Shown: one piece after another, positions 18,477-30,500 of the stretch
Layout: each line of letters starts with the position of its first letter
How positions within the stretch are numbered: position 1 is the first letter of the stretch
From: Symsagittifera roscoffensis
Taxonomy: Eukaryota; Xenacoelomorpha; Acoela; Convolutidae
Reading direction: 5' to 3'
DNA: 64,000 bases
NCBI RefSeq assembly: GCF_963678635.1
Contig: NC_087067.1
Coordinates: 55,820,889-55,884,888, forward strand
The notes under the pieces: generated by a model
Database searches by the model: none
What the model was told of the DNA's origin: nothing
What the model saw: the letters and a program-made list of their open reading frames with translations, nothing else
Translations under genes and position numbers: made by a program

Positions 18477-20241
18477 CTGTTAAAGGCATGAAACCATCAT
18501 GATCAGCAAGCGTTTCAGCGACGTACCCTCCGCTCCGGGCGTATGCCCGAGTTAGAGGCCTTAATGACCGTTTTTGTACTAGGGGGAAGGTGCGTACCCC
18601 TCCGTCTAGTACGATTTAGCTTTTTAACTTAGTTAACACCGAAAATTCCGGGGGCCGGAGGGTTAGGTGGGAAGTCATGAACCCGCTTATCCCGAGGTCC
18701 CGGGACCAAAAACAATTAAAGAGAAAGCGTAAAACCAAACAAAAATAGCGTATAACCAAGAAAAAGCCAAAAATAAATTTATTTAAAAACAAAAAAGTAC
18801 AAAAAACAGTAAAAAATCCAAAAAAGACCAAAAACAGTAAAAAATCCAAAAAAGTGACAGTTTATATGTTATTTCCGGACGAGATGTGATCTGACCTTCC
18901 TATTTGTTGTTGTTTCAGATTGATTTATATCTTTCTGATAGAAAGATTGTGTGTTTTGGTGAAGGGTTGGATACCCTCCCTCGAGTGTAATTTGAGTGTT
19001 TAAGCACGTTAATGGTGATTTTGCCGGTGACCGGAGGGTAGAGTGGCAGGCTGATCAACGTGTTCCACACTCAACAGGGACACCAAGGACAACATCCGCA
19101 ACGACTGTTGGGTATCGTTGAAGCAATTTTAGTATCGTTCGGGTACTATTTCCTTAAAACTTAAGTGGTGGGGGGCTCGATTGGCGCGGTCCGATTGTAC
19201 CCTCCATCGATTACAAATTTCCGAGTTAAGGGTCTTAATTCGGATATTTTGGTGCAAAGGAGGGTATAGTACTATTCATTAACGACTATTAATAGATTAT
19301 TATCCTTATTATATATTACTTATCTCCTCAATTAGATCCAAAAAGCACCCAATTTTGTCGAAAATCATCGATTTTCGATCAAACTGTAGACCCCCAAATT
19401 TTTGGATATCCGAGCTTTTCCGAACAACAAAAAGCTTTCATATAGGGAGTAGCTACGTAGTTCGATCCCCCTAACTAAAGAAACTGCGTGAGAAAAGACT
19501 CAATAGAAGTTGGAAAAATCCAGAATTTTTCGACCAAAATTTTGATAATTTTCTGCATTTTGTCAATCTGTTTTGGGGATCGAGTTTTTGAGTTTTTAGA
19601 GTTAGAGCAATAAAATTTTTTGCGTTAGGAGCGTGCTAGCATAACGTGCTCGGTTACTAGAGAAATTAACGGGCAACCCTCCGAGTAGCTCCGTGGATAG
19701 AGCTAACGACTTAAGGTTTGGAAAAAGAAGGAATCGGAGGGTCCAAATTTGATAGTTTTTGGCCAAATTTTTGTTTCTAAACCAATTTTGGTCCGGTTTT
19801 TTGCATTATTCCAGTGCCGTACAGGGCTACTACGCTCATTTCAAGTATTTTTAGGCACTTTCGACCGGAATTGCGAAAAAAGTCTTTCAGATCCTATACA
19901 GGTGGTGAAAAAGGCCATTTCGACGAACGCGTTTTTGGCGATTTCTCAAAGACTAGTTATCCGATCGGGATAATTTTGGTACCATAAGTCGACGTTTTTG
20001 ACCACTTTTCCGAATCGCAACCGTTTTTGGGTTGATTATTTCGGAAAAGAAAAATTTTTTAGAATTTGTTGGTTCGGAGGGTCCAAGTAACGGGCAACCC
20101 TCCGAGCGGCAGAAAATTTTATCAAAACATCTTTTCATTCAACTGGGAAGGTTGACCGTGTCAGCCAACCTAGTTTTAAGTCAGGTAGACCGCTTTCAGA
20201 GGCTTTACTGCGGTGATTTAACCCTTTTTCTTGATTTTGGG

Positions 20242-20626
20242 GGAACCCTCCGAAGTGACCCTCCGGAGTCAGCTAAGCCCTTTAGCAACCCTCCTTAGTG
20301 GAAAATTTCCACGAGATCACCCTAAGAAGTTGAAACAGCTCCCCCTAGAACCCTTAGCTTATTTCGACGCTTTTTGAAGCTAGTAGGAGAACCTTCCAAG
20401 TGAGATCAGAAAATTTGAAAATTTTGGAGGTACCCTCCGAAGTGACCCTCCGGAGCGTATTAAGCATCTTATTGACCCTCCTTAGTAAATTTAGGGGGAC
20501 CCTCCGAAGTAGCTTGGGTGATTAAGATACCCTCCTAAGTAACTTGAGTGATTGAGGTACCCTCCGAGGTAACCCTCCAGAGTGTCCTAAACCTTCTAGC
20601 GACCCTCCTTGTAAGAGACTTGAGTA
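20242..20626 (+). repeat. Cluster of CCCTCCGAAGTGACCCTCCGGAG-type repeats
   Basis: About ten copies of ACCCTCC in 385 bp, several as the compound unit CCCTCCGAAGTGACCCTCC. The complement GGAGGGT occurs repeatedly upstream (for example near 18655, 19030, 19735, 20076), so long-range RNA pairing within the leader is possible. Confidence 0.6.
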
Positions 20627-20818
20627 AACCTTCTGTGGCAATTTGGGAAACGGAAAATATCCATTTAATTAGGATCATATTAGGATATTAGGCGTGCTTA
20701 TCAGGGTCATAAGAACCCATTCTGACCCGGAAATTCGTGATCAACTTTGGATTCTATATTGGGTGTATTAGAAGTACCCGAACAAGATATTTTTTTTTGA
20801 TTGTGATTTTGGTTGAGT

Positions 20819-21190
20819 GGTTGCCTTGAGCTACTTAATAGGAAAGTTCGGGCAATCCGGGAACAAATAAAGGAAGACCTCGGTGGGTGTATTAAGCAAA
20901 TACACACCCACTTGAGAAGAAGAATTGTTCCCTACTCTCGTGCACTTGGAGCAGTCCGAGTGTGGGAGAGCTTTTTCATAGATTTGACGAATTTTCGACC
21001 AAGAGGTTGCCTTGAGCTACTTAGTAGGACAGCTCGGGCAATCGCAGGACACCCAAAAGAAGACCTCGGTGGGTGTATTAGGCAAATACACACCCACTTG
21101 AGAAGACTGTGTCCTGGGCTTCGTTCTTTCGGATCGTTCCGATTGGGGGAAGTCTTTTTCTTTAAGACTAAGTTTTATTTATCTATTTCT
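20819..21190 (+). repeat. 186-bp imperfect tandem duplication with conserved hairpin
   Basis: Both copies begin GGTTGCCTTGAGCTACTTA or its variant and share GAAGACCTCGGTGGGTGTATTA. Each carries a stem GTGGGTGTATT / AATACACACCCAC with a 5-base loop (20883-20911 and 21069-21097). The period equals 62 codons, and a plus frame (20813-21241) is open across both copies but has no AUG at its start. Confidence 0.75.
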
Positions 21191-21583
21191 GAATCATCAC
21201 TGCTTTTTATCGAAGATTGTTTAATTTTAACGAAGCAGTGACTTGATAAATTGTGTGGCGATAAATTGATACTGACGAAAGGTCGCTGTCACCTGTAGGA
21301 TATTCTTATCTGATTATCGATTGTGTGTTGTGTGTCGATTATATCTTGTGGAAACTTAGTGATACTGTTATACTATACAACCGGGTTGAGTTAGCATTAT
21401 ATCAATACTGGGTAGACCCTGTGTGTAACTTTAGCTGAGTCACTAATTTAGTCGTGAGAGATCTAAGAGACATTTTGATACTGACGGAATCGAGTAGGCA
21501 GCGTTAAGTGATTTAACTAAATCTTGTTTGTGGTACGTTTGCATTGCCATCAAATTACGAATACTTTCATTCTGTACAAAACT

Positions 21584-24500
21584 ATGCAGCGCAGGGACTC
21601 GTTAGGATCGACTACTAAAATTCCCAGGCTAAGCAAGGGAAGCACGCGGAAATTTAGAACTAGGCGTAGCCAAACCTCGTTTAGCAGCGCTTCCGACGCG
21701 TTTGCTGAAGACGAATCGACTAAAGGTCAACCTGATCTTTCAGTGATCGAAATGAGACTAAGGAGCGAGAAAAACCTTGATGGCAATCAAGGGCGGAGCG
21801 CCGAGGCCGAGCCTGCGAGCGAAACGCCGGTGGATCCCTTTGACGAAGGGGAGCGAACGCTCATTCGACCCGACTTTGAGCCAGACGGGGTCCTCGAACG
21901 AGAGGAAGTCGAGAGGACAGAGGAGACCTCGGAGCGTTCCGAGGTCGAACCTCGGGAGGAAGTGTTGTACAGGGGAATGTCCAGATCAGAGACTAAGAGC
22001 TATAAATGGAGAAAGGAACCTTCACATCTGACAAGTGCACACTCATCCTTGGCCAAACAGAGTAACAACGCGATGATGTCGAGTATGAGTCCGGGTGAAG
22101 AGCAGACGTTCTCGAAGGCCAAGAAGAGTTGGAAGTCCTTGTACGACGAACGCATGGCGTCACTACCAACTGTAGGTTTGACTTCCAGGGATGACTACCC
22201 GGAGATAACCCATCCGGATGTGAACTTCACACCGTGCCCAAGGAACGACATGAGCAGGGAGGCATCTTCTGCCTCGCCGACCAGGCCTGTGTCAGATGGG
22301 ATAACGATGGGAGCATCATCAACGTTTGACAGACTGATGACGTCAATGCACAAGCAAAAGGGCGGTGCGTCATCAAGTACTAGGCTACAGCCACAGTTGA
22401 CCTCGTCTTCTCTGGGGCTAACCCCGCCACTGGGGGCAGCTGGTGACATAAGTGATATGTTCGCTGGTGTGATGAATGGCCTGGATGAATTGAGGCGAGA
22501 CATGACTAAGCGGATAGATCAAGTTGACGAGAGAGCTCACCATGGTCGAGAGAATTTGAAAGATGAGCTAACGCACGTGAAGTCGCAAGCGAGGTTTGAT
22601 CAGGCTCAATTGATTCGTGACACCGATCAATGCCTGGCCGAGAGCTTGGCTCAGGCAAACAAAGAGTCAGAGGAAAGAGAGGCTAGGATGACAAGAGAGA
22701 TCGAGCGATTGTTGAATGATCATGATAATACCTACGCCCAAACGATGACTAGCCTGGAAAGGAGGTTGGACGCCAAATCTGACTTAATGATGCGGAAGCT
22801 TGACGCGATCCTGAATGGGAATAATTGGCAGGAGCATTCCAACTTAAGGGAGCGCTCACGCCATGCGAATGTTGGAGATGGTACGGGCAACAGTGCCAGA
22901 GCCCAGCAAGGCTCGAGAACGAACTACGAACATAGAAACAAGGAGCGGCCAAGGGCAGCCCCGCAGAGGCCTGGCTGGACAAATCCAGTCCCACCGGAGG
23001 CAGATGCCACCCCGGAGACAAGATTGCCAACCGTGCCACAAGTCAGTTCAGTACCGGATCTGACTACAGTCTCACAAGACACAACGATGTATGCCTCGAT
23101 GTTTGAGCCTCTGAACAGATCTCTTGAAACATTCATCACCAAGCTCTCGAAGTCAACCGAGAGAGGAGAGAGGTCAAGAAGAACACTGAAAAAGCCGAAG
23201 TCATATAAAGACGAGTCAGACGGCTGCATTGATACTTGGATAGAGGTGATGAAGTTACACTTTGAGGAAGAGAATCTCTCCAAGAAACAAGAGTGCAGCG
23301 CGCTGACGAGCAACTTGGAGGGTACTGCACTAAATTGTGTAATGGCGAAAAGAGTCAATGAGAGGGATAGCGCTCGCAAGATATTCGACATCCTGCTGAA
23401 TCGTTTCGGCTCTGGAGTACAAGGGCACCAGGCCATGGTGAAGTTCGAGAAGAGGCGTCAGAGAGATGAAGAATCAATAGATAAATTCTTGGACGACCTT
23501 GAATTGCTCAGGAGGAGGAGCAACCCGGATGAGAGAATATCCGAACGAAACTTGGCGATCGCTTCGAAGTTCATGGATGGTGTAAGGAGTGAGGAGTTGA
23601 AGACGATGTTGGCCACTCATTTCACCCTGTCGCTGGACCAGGTACCCACGCCCGATGACTTGCGTATGAAGTCACGCGAGTATTTACTGATAAAACCGAG
23701 GGCGCAAAACCGTTACAGCAATTATGGCAACTATAGCGGGACAAACACTGGTGCGAATTCCAGTTGGTACAAACCTCGCGATGACATGGACAAGAGGAGG
23801 TCGTGTGCGAATTGTGGTTCGATGGACCATCACGTTTCTGCGTGTTCTGCATACAAACAGAACATGAAGGCCATAGGCTACTTTCTCGAGGACGCTGACG
23901 CGACCGACGAGGATCATGAAGAGTATGTGAGAGGGCTCATCATGAAATATGGTCCGAGGTGCTTCTTCTGTAATTTGGAGGGACACTTCAAGTCGGATTG
24001 TACTCAATTTTGGGACGCAGTGGCGGACGTGAAACATCCCCGCCATGAAGAGGCGCTTTCGGGTGTCAAGGCCAGTCGAGCACGTCTGATGAACGAGGCT
24101 GAATCTCGGAGAAAGGAGACGACACCGAGCACTTTCACGACTAAAAAGGTTAAGACATGGCCTGACGAGGGGGTAGCCTCAAACCTCGAAACAGAGTCGT
24201 CTAGCCCACTCAAGGTGGATTACGGCTTGGCGGCCAGGACAGCTCTGCAGAATGTCAAACAAGACCTAGCCACGAAGGAAGTGGAGCAATGGGTAAGGTC
24301 AGAGCTGGAGAGCACAGATCTTCGGGAAAGTCTTAATGTCCTGAGTAAGACGACAAGAGCAGAAGACGAAAAAGAGCCCAAGAAACAGGGACTAAAACTG
24401 AACGTTATATCTGGCAAGACTTTCGGCATGACGAAGGCAGGGACCAAAATAATGTCTATCATCTCAGTCGCAGGGCACCAGGTGGTCAAGAACCTGAGCG

Positions 24501-27500
24501 AGCCATCCGAAATTACACTAGTCCACCTGGACATCTATGCAGACTATCTGAAACAGAAGGATCCCAAACTAGACTCCAGGGCAGTGCGAGCGCTGCTCAC
24601 AACGGGAGGTCCGAGGCTGATGAAAGTGGACGGACATTATATCGATGTCCATGGCCCTTACCCGATTCTGATGAATGTGGATGGCATCAATATCTACACG
24701 AAAGCTCACATAACTGATGCGAACGATCAGGTTGGCCGGATATACATTGGTCAAGAGGAGCTGAAGGTCAGACGAATCGGACACAACGCGATGCTCGAGC
24801 AAGATGCTGTGCATATTGGTTGCGAGGCAGATCTGGCCGCACACGTTCTGGACGTGCAAGGCAGACAGCTTTCAGTAAAGGGACTGCTAGACACGGGAGC
24901 AGTAGTCAGTGTCATGCCAGTCAAAACTTGGACCGACATGGGTTTTGAGAGGTCGGATCTCATACCGACAAACATCAGGTTGGCAGCTGCCAATCAGGGA
25001 GCGATCTATGTCACCGGGCGAACCCCGATCATCTCACTGCAGCTCGGAGGGAGACATCTTTGGATGAGCTTCCTAGTAGTAGAGAATTTGGACGAATCCG
25101 ACCAGTTCATCCTAGGGAGGGATTTCGTTCGCAACTTTGACGTCACGATTGATCTCAATGACGGATTGATTAGGATCAAGGATCCTGAAAGAAAGTATGA
25201 GAAAAGACCCCTTAATAAGATATTAATTAATCAGGCCAAGGTGCCGATTTTTCTGGATCGAAAAGTTAGATTAAAACCGAACCAAGCCGTAGTAGCGACG
25301 TTTAGGATGAGGAACTTGAATGAACTCAGCAATGACAGACAGGTGTGTCTGGTACCAAATCCAAACAGTAAAAGCTCGGCTATTTTAGGAAGAAGCTTCT
25401 CACTCACTCAGAGCGGACTGTGTGTGAGTGTGTTATTGAACACAGAAGCAACAACAGTGACAATACAGAGGGGAAAGAAACTTGGCTACGCTTTGCCTCT
25501 GAACACAGACTTTCTGAGTGTGGAGAACTTGAAGAAGTTTGACGTAACTAAATGTCCATTACATGCGAACCAAGAATGTATAATGAAAAGAGTAATTGAA
25601 TTGAAATCTTCTAGGAAATTGTTTTCAATGAAGTCGGAAACAGATGATGGGCTGTCTAGTTGTTCCAACTTTCCTGAGAGACCGACGGAAGCAGAGTTAG
25701 CAGCGAATAGGCCTGTCCTACCTGAGATAGAGCATCTGAAGGGTAAAATATCCGACAAGGAACTAGATTCGCTCAGGGCGGTGCTAAATCGGAACGCAGA
25801 CGTTTTTTCGAAACATAAGGCCGACATAGGTTGTTGCAATTTTGTAGAGCACGAGATTGAGATAGAAGAGGGCTCGGTACCTCATAGGGAAGGGGCGAGA
25901 AGAATGACCCCAAACAAGTCAGAAGCGTGTAGGAAGGAAATCGAGATGTTAATGGAGTACGACATGATCGAGCCGTCGAAGTCCCCATGGGCTTGTGGCG
26001 TGGTCATGGCAAAAAAGAAAGGGGGACAACTCAGATTTTGTTGCGATTTCCGTTATCTGAACGCAGTGACTATAAAGGACGCATATCCGATTCCCCGCAT
26101 CGATGAGAGCCTATCCAAGCTGGGAGACGCCAAGTTCTTCACGACGTTGGATTTGGGCTCAGCATTCTGGCAAGTGCCGCTCAGAAAGCAAGATCGAGAG
26201 AAAACAGGCTTCGCTTGTGAGCTGGGACTGTTCCAGTGGAAGAGGATGCCATTCGGATTGTGCAACGCGACAGCCACATTCCAGCGACTGATGGCTCAGG
26301 CACTCACGAGCGTTACTAAAAAGTATGGGAATCTCATCATGTGTTATGTCGATGATGTAGTGATCGCGACACCAACCTTGGAAGACCACATCGAGAGGTT
26401 GGAAGAGGTGTTTTCTTGCATGAAGCAGGCGGGTCTGAAATGCAAACCCTCTAAGTGCGAAATCCTCAAGGATTCCATAAAGTATCTGGGCCGCCTGGTT
26501 GACAAACATGGAGTGAGACCAGACCCCGAAGCGGTTGAAGCGGTGCTGACCTGGAAGGCACCTAAAACAGATACACAGTTGATGAGTTTTCTGGGATTCG
26601 CCAATTATTATCGCGAGTTCATCAAGGGGTATGCTGACAAAATATACCCCATGCAGAAGTTGATGAGAAATAAGGGCAAAAAGTTCACCTGGACTGATGA
26701 GGCACAAGTCTCATTTGAAAACATCAAACGCGAACTTTGCGAGGCACCGGTCCTCGGCATGCCAACGGAGAAGGGGATGTTCGTGCTGGACACGGATGCA
26801 TCAGTGGTTGCGATATCAGGCATACTTCACCAAGAGCAGGAGTGGAACGGGAGAACGGTTCTTCGTCCGATAGCTTATGGAAGTAAAGTCCTGAGTGACA
26901 CTGAGATGAAGTACGGCGCACCAAAAGCGGAGATGTTTGCTGTGATCACGTTTGTGGAAAAGTACAGGGCCTACTTGGGGAGTGCTCCCTTCAAGTTGCG
27001 TGTGGACAATCGTGCCCTTGCCTGGCTGAAAACCTATTCGATGGACCAGAGCTACATTGGTCGTTGGATCGTGCGCTTGGATGGATACCACATGATCATA
27101 GAGCACCGTACCCGTGACAAGCACCAGAACGCAGATAGCCTCAGCAAAAAGACAGAATTTTATGAGCGCCTCGAAGAGAAGCAAGCTAACCAATCAGAGA
27201 TCAAAGACGGGTTTTCCTTTCTGGACAAAGAAACCTATGATGAGCTGCCACTTACTAGGTGGTTAGACAAATCAGGACATCCTATACCTGGACACCCTGA
27301 CCTTCCAGTGGAGACGGCTGCGGAGATAAAGCTTTTAGCCAGAGGCGAACCCGTTCCGTTGGATCTGCTAGTCCGATCCAACTTGGTACAGCAAGAACTG
27401 ACCAGGCTGGGTATAAACAGCATCGCTTTATTGAATAAGACGGTGAACGTGGCGCCGGACGTCATGGGAAAACTCCGTGACTTGTTGGATAGGGAAGTGG

Positions 27501-30500
27501 ATAGGCATGATCGTGAATGGAGGGAAACCATGCAGAGGTTGACTGTCACCGAGAGAACAGAGAAGAGGCCAGTGTCCATTCGCAGCCGAGGCGTTGAACG
27601 GGATTGCAGGTCGATCGTCAATCAGCTGGTGACCTCGATGCCGAAAGAAGTATTGTTGAGAACTTCGTTCACTGAATATGGAACATCGAATCAAAACCAA
27701 GCTACTGAGGAAGTCAGGATCAAGTCGAAATCTAGCTTCACGAGGAGAGTGCACTTCACGGATACAAAAGAGGAATACGAGCCAAGCTCAGATTGTTCGT
27801 CCCTGGACGAGACAATGTCCGGGGAGTCTGACACCTTCGATCCAGTCAAGGACGACTTGTCTGAGAAGTCAAACGCCTTTGAGCCCGTGCAGGACAACTT
27901 GTCCGGGGAGAGGTTGACTAGACTACCTAGGGACAGAATTTTGTCCGGGGAGTCGGGTTCAAGGCGACCGATGGACAGAGTTTTGTCCGGGGAGTCGAGA
28001 AACATCTCAAACAACTTGGAATATGATGTTGGAGAATCGGTCGACTCAAGTGTTGAGTCGGGACCCCAGTCCGGGGACAACACGTCTGAAACAACTTCCA
28101 ATTCCGACATGTCAGAGATTGCGATCCACTCCTTATTGGTAGACTGGAAGCAGCGTGGGCTGGACCGGGAAATACATCAGGATCCAGACAGGGACAGATA
28201 CACCTCAGATGAAGAGGGCACTGTGGTAGACAATGCCGCAGACGAGCTCGAACTGATAGCAGTTTCAAAACGCCCAACCAGATTGCTGCCACATGGTACG
28301 GTCGTCCGTACCAATCTGGAACCATCTGTCCAAGAAGCGACGCCTTTGAAAAAGATATGGTGTGTCAAGTTGATGGACGATGCTCATGCTCCGGAGATAA
28401 TGAGTGGGCAAATGAACGTGGTGAAGACGTATTTGAAAGCCAGGTACAGGCTGTCGGATCTCCTGAGGGCTCAACGAAATGATAGAATGACGAGCAGTCT
28501 GAAAAGATGGATCGAGAATGGAGCACCTGACAAGGGAGACTTGGAAGAAGACAGCTACAAAATCCTGAAGCAGTTTTACCTGAAGAGAAAAGACTTGTTG
28601 TACCTGAATAAGGACGGAATCGTAGCCTGTAAGCGCAAGGAGGAGGACAAGGTCCTTTATAAATACAACTCAATAGTGTTACCACAGTTGTACCAGACTG
28701 AGTTGCTCTTTCGCTCACATGATCAGATGGGACATCAAGGCGTGGACAAAGTGTATAACAGGATACAAAAACGATTCGAATGGCCGGGGTTGAAGAAGGC
28801 TTGTGAGAAATGGATAGCCGCATGCCTGTCTTGTCAACAGGCAAAGGATCCCAGGAAACTAAGGTTCCCCCTACAGTCAATAGAATCGTCAGGTTTCAAC
28901 GAAGTGGTTCAAATTGATCACCAGAAAATCTGCATGACAGCAACGGGCTATAATCAGGTGCTGGTAATGATCGACCATTTTACGAAGTATGCGGAGGCGG
29001 CACCCTGCATGACAGCATCGGCAGAAGAAACGTGCGATCATTTGATAAACGTGTGGATAGCAAGGCATGGCTGCCCCATCACGTTCCAATCTGACAATGG
29101 CAAAGCATTCGTAGGTGATCTCACGAAAGAGTTAATGAAAAGGTCGCAGGTAGCGCAGGCCCACTCGACCACTTATCACCCGCAAACGAATGGCCTAGTC
29201 GAGAGGCAGAATCGCACACTGGTATCCATGTTGAGAGTCTACTGCTCACGCTACATGGATGACTGGGACAAGCACTTACCGCAAGTGATGGGTGCTTACA
29301 ACAGCACGGAGCATTCCACCCCGGGAATAAGTCCGCATATGATGCTCACGGGTCATGAAAAAGCACTCCCGTTAACGTTCTTCTACCCTGAATATGAAGG
29401 GAAGAGGACAGCACCGCAAACGTACGTGCGGGACGTTATTAGAAGACAACAGGACCTCAATGACTTATGCAGGAGGAATACGCAACAGGCGCAAATTAGA
29501 CAAAAAAGGAGGTTTGATAAAAGAACAGCCGATGCAAAAGCCTACTCAGTTGGCGATTATGTCTGGGTGTTCCAGGAAGTGGTTCCACCAAAAGGAACCA
29601 AGAAACTATTAAAGAAATGGCGTGGTCCATTTCAAATAACAGAGGTGCATCAAGGAGGTCGTTTTTATCGGCTGAGCACCGGAAGAGCGGCTCATTACGA
29701 GAATATCAAACCACACAACGCCTCGTCCGAGGATTGGTGCATCCCAGCGGACATGCAAGAGGGAGACTATTTAATAGTGGATCCTGCTTGTGAAGTGAAT
29801 GAAAGGGGTACTCGCGACAAGAACGACGGCAATGAGATGGTGGACAATTGTGATCTACCACTGGATCTCGAGTTGACTGAGCGAGTAGAGGTGGACGATG
29901 AAACTCTACCCTATGCCGAAGAAGACTGGGATTGCCCGGAACAAACCGAAATTGACAAAGGAATACAGCCTGACTTTCCGCTCACTATGGAGACACGCCA
30001 AAGTAAGAGGGGAAAAAACCAGAAGAAATACAATCCGTATGGCGAGGACTTCGTTGTAGACCGGATAGTAGTGGGTGATGTCATAGACTCGCTGGTGGGG
30101 CTGGACGAAGTAGCGATGCTAGAAGAAATCGACCTTGTGAACGATATGGATCAAGATTGGATCGACGATCGATCAGAACCGGAAGTGGAGTTCGAACCAG
30201 AAGCGGAACAGACACATGAGCAAGAACTAACAAACTTGCGCGTGCTCGAATGGCTCCACGATCTGCCGACAGATCCAAAAGAGACGATCCTGACGATTCA
30301 GGACGTCGACAGAGACAGCGTCAAATACATCAGTCATGACAATACCGAGTCCAACTGGGTCGCCCCAGATGGTCCTCTACGTGTTCCACAATCCAACCTC
30401 GGTCTCCTAGACTTTGGGCGATCGACGGGGACGTCGATGGATATTTTTGTCCGGGGAGTGGGGGTAGGACTCACCCACACCGAAAATCTCATAATAAAAA

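Larger units (their letters stand above)
18477..21583 (+). other. 3.1-kb leader of Gypsy-B with repeats
   Basis: Non-coding stretch between the LTR and the ATG of ORF1. It holds an A-rich tract with a repeated AAAAACAGTAAAAAATCC (18800-18855), many ACCCTCC and GGAGGGT motifs, a cluster of such repeats at 20242-20626, and a 186-bp tandem duplication at 20819-21190. Several ATGs precede ORF1, so the translated mRNA is probably spliced or uses internal initiation. Confidence 0.6.
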
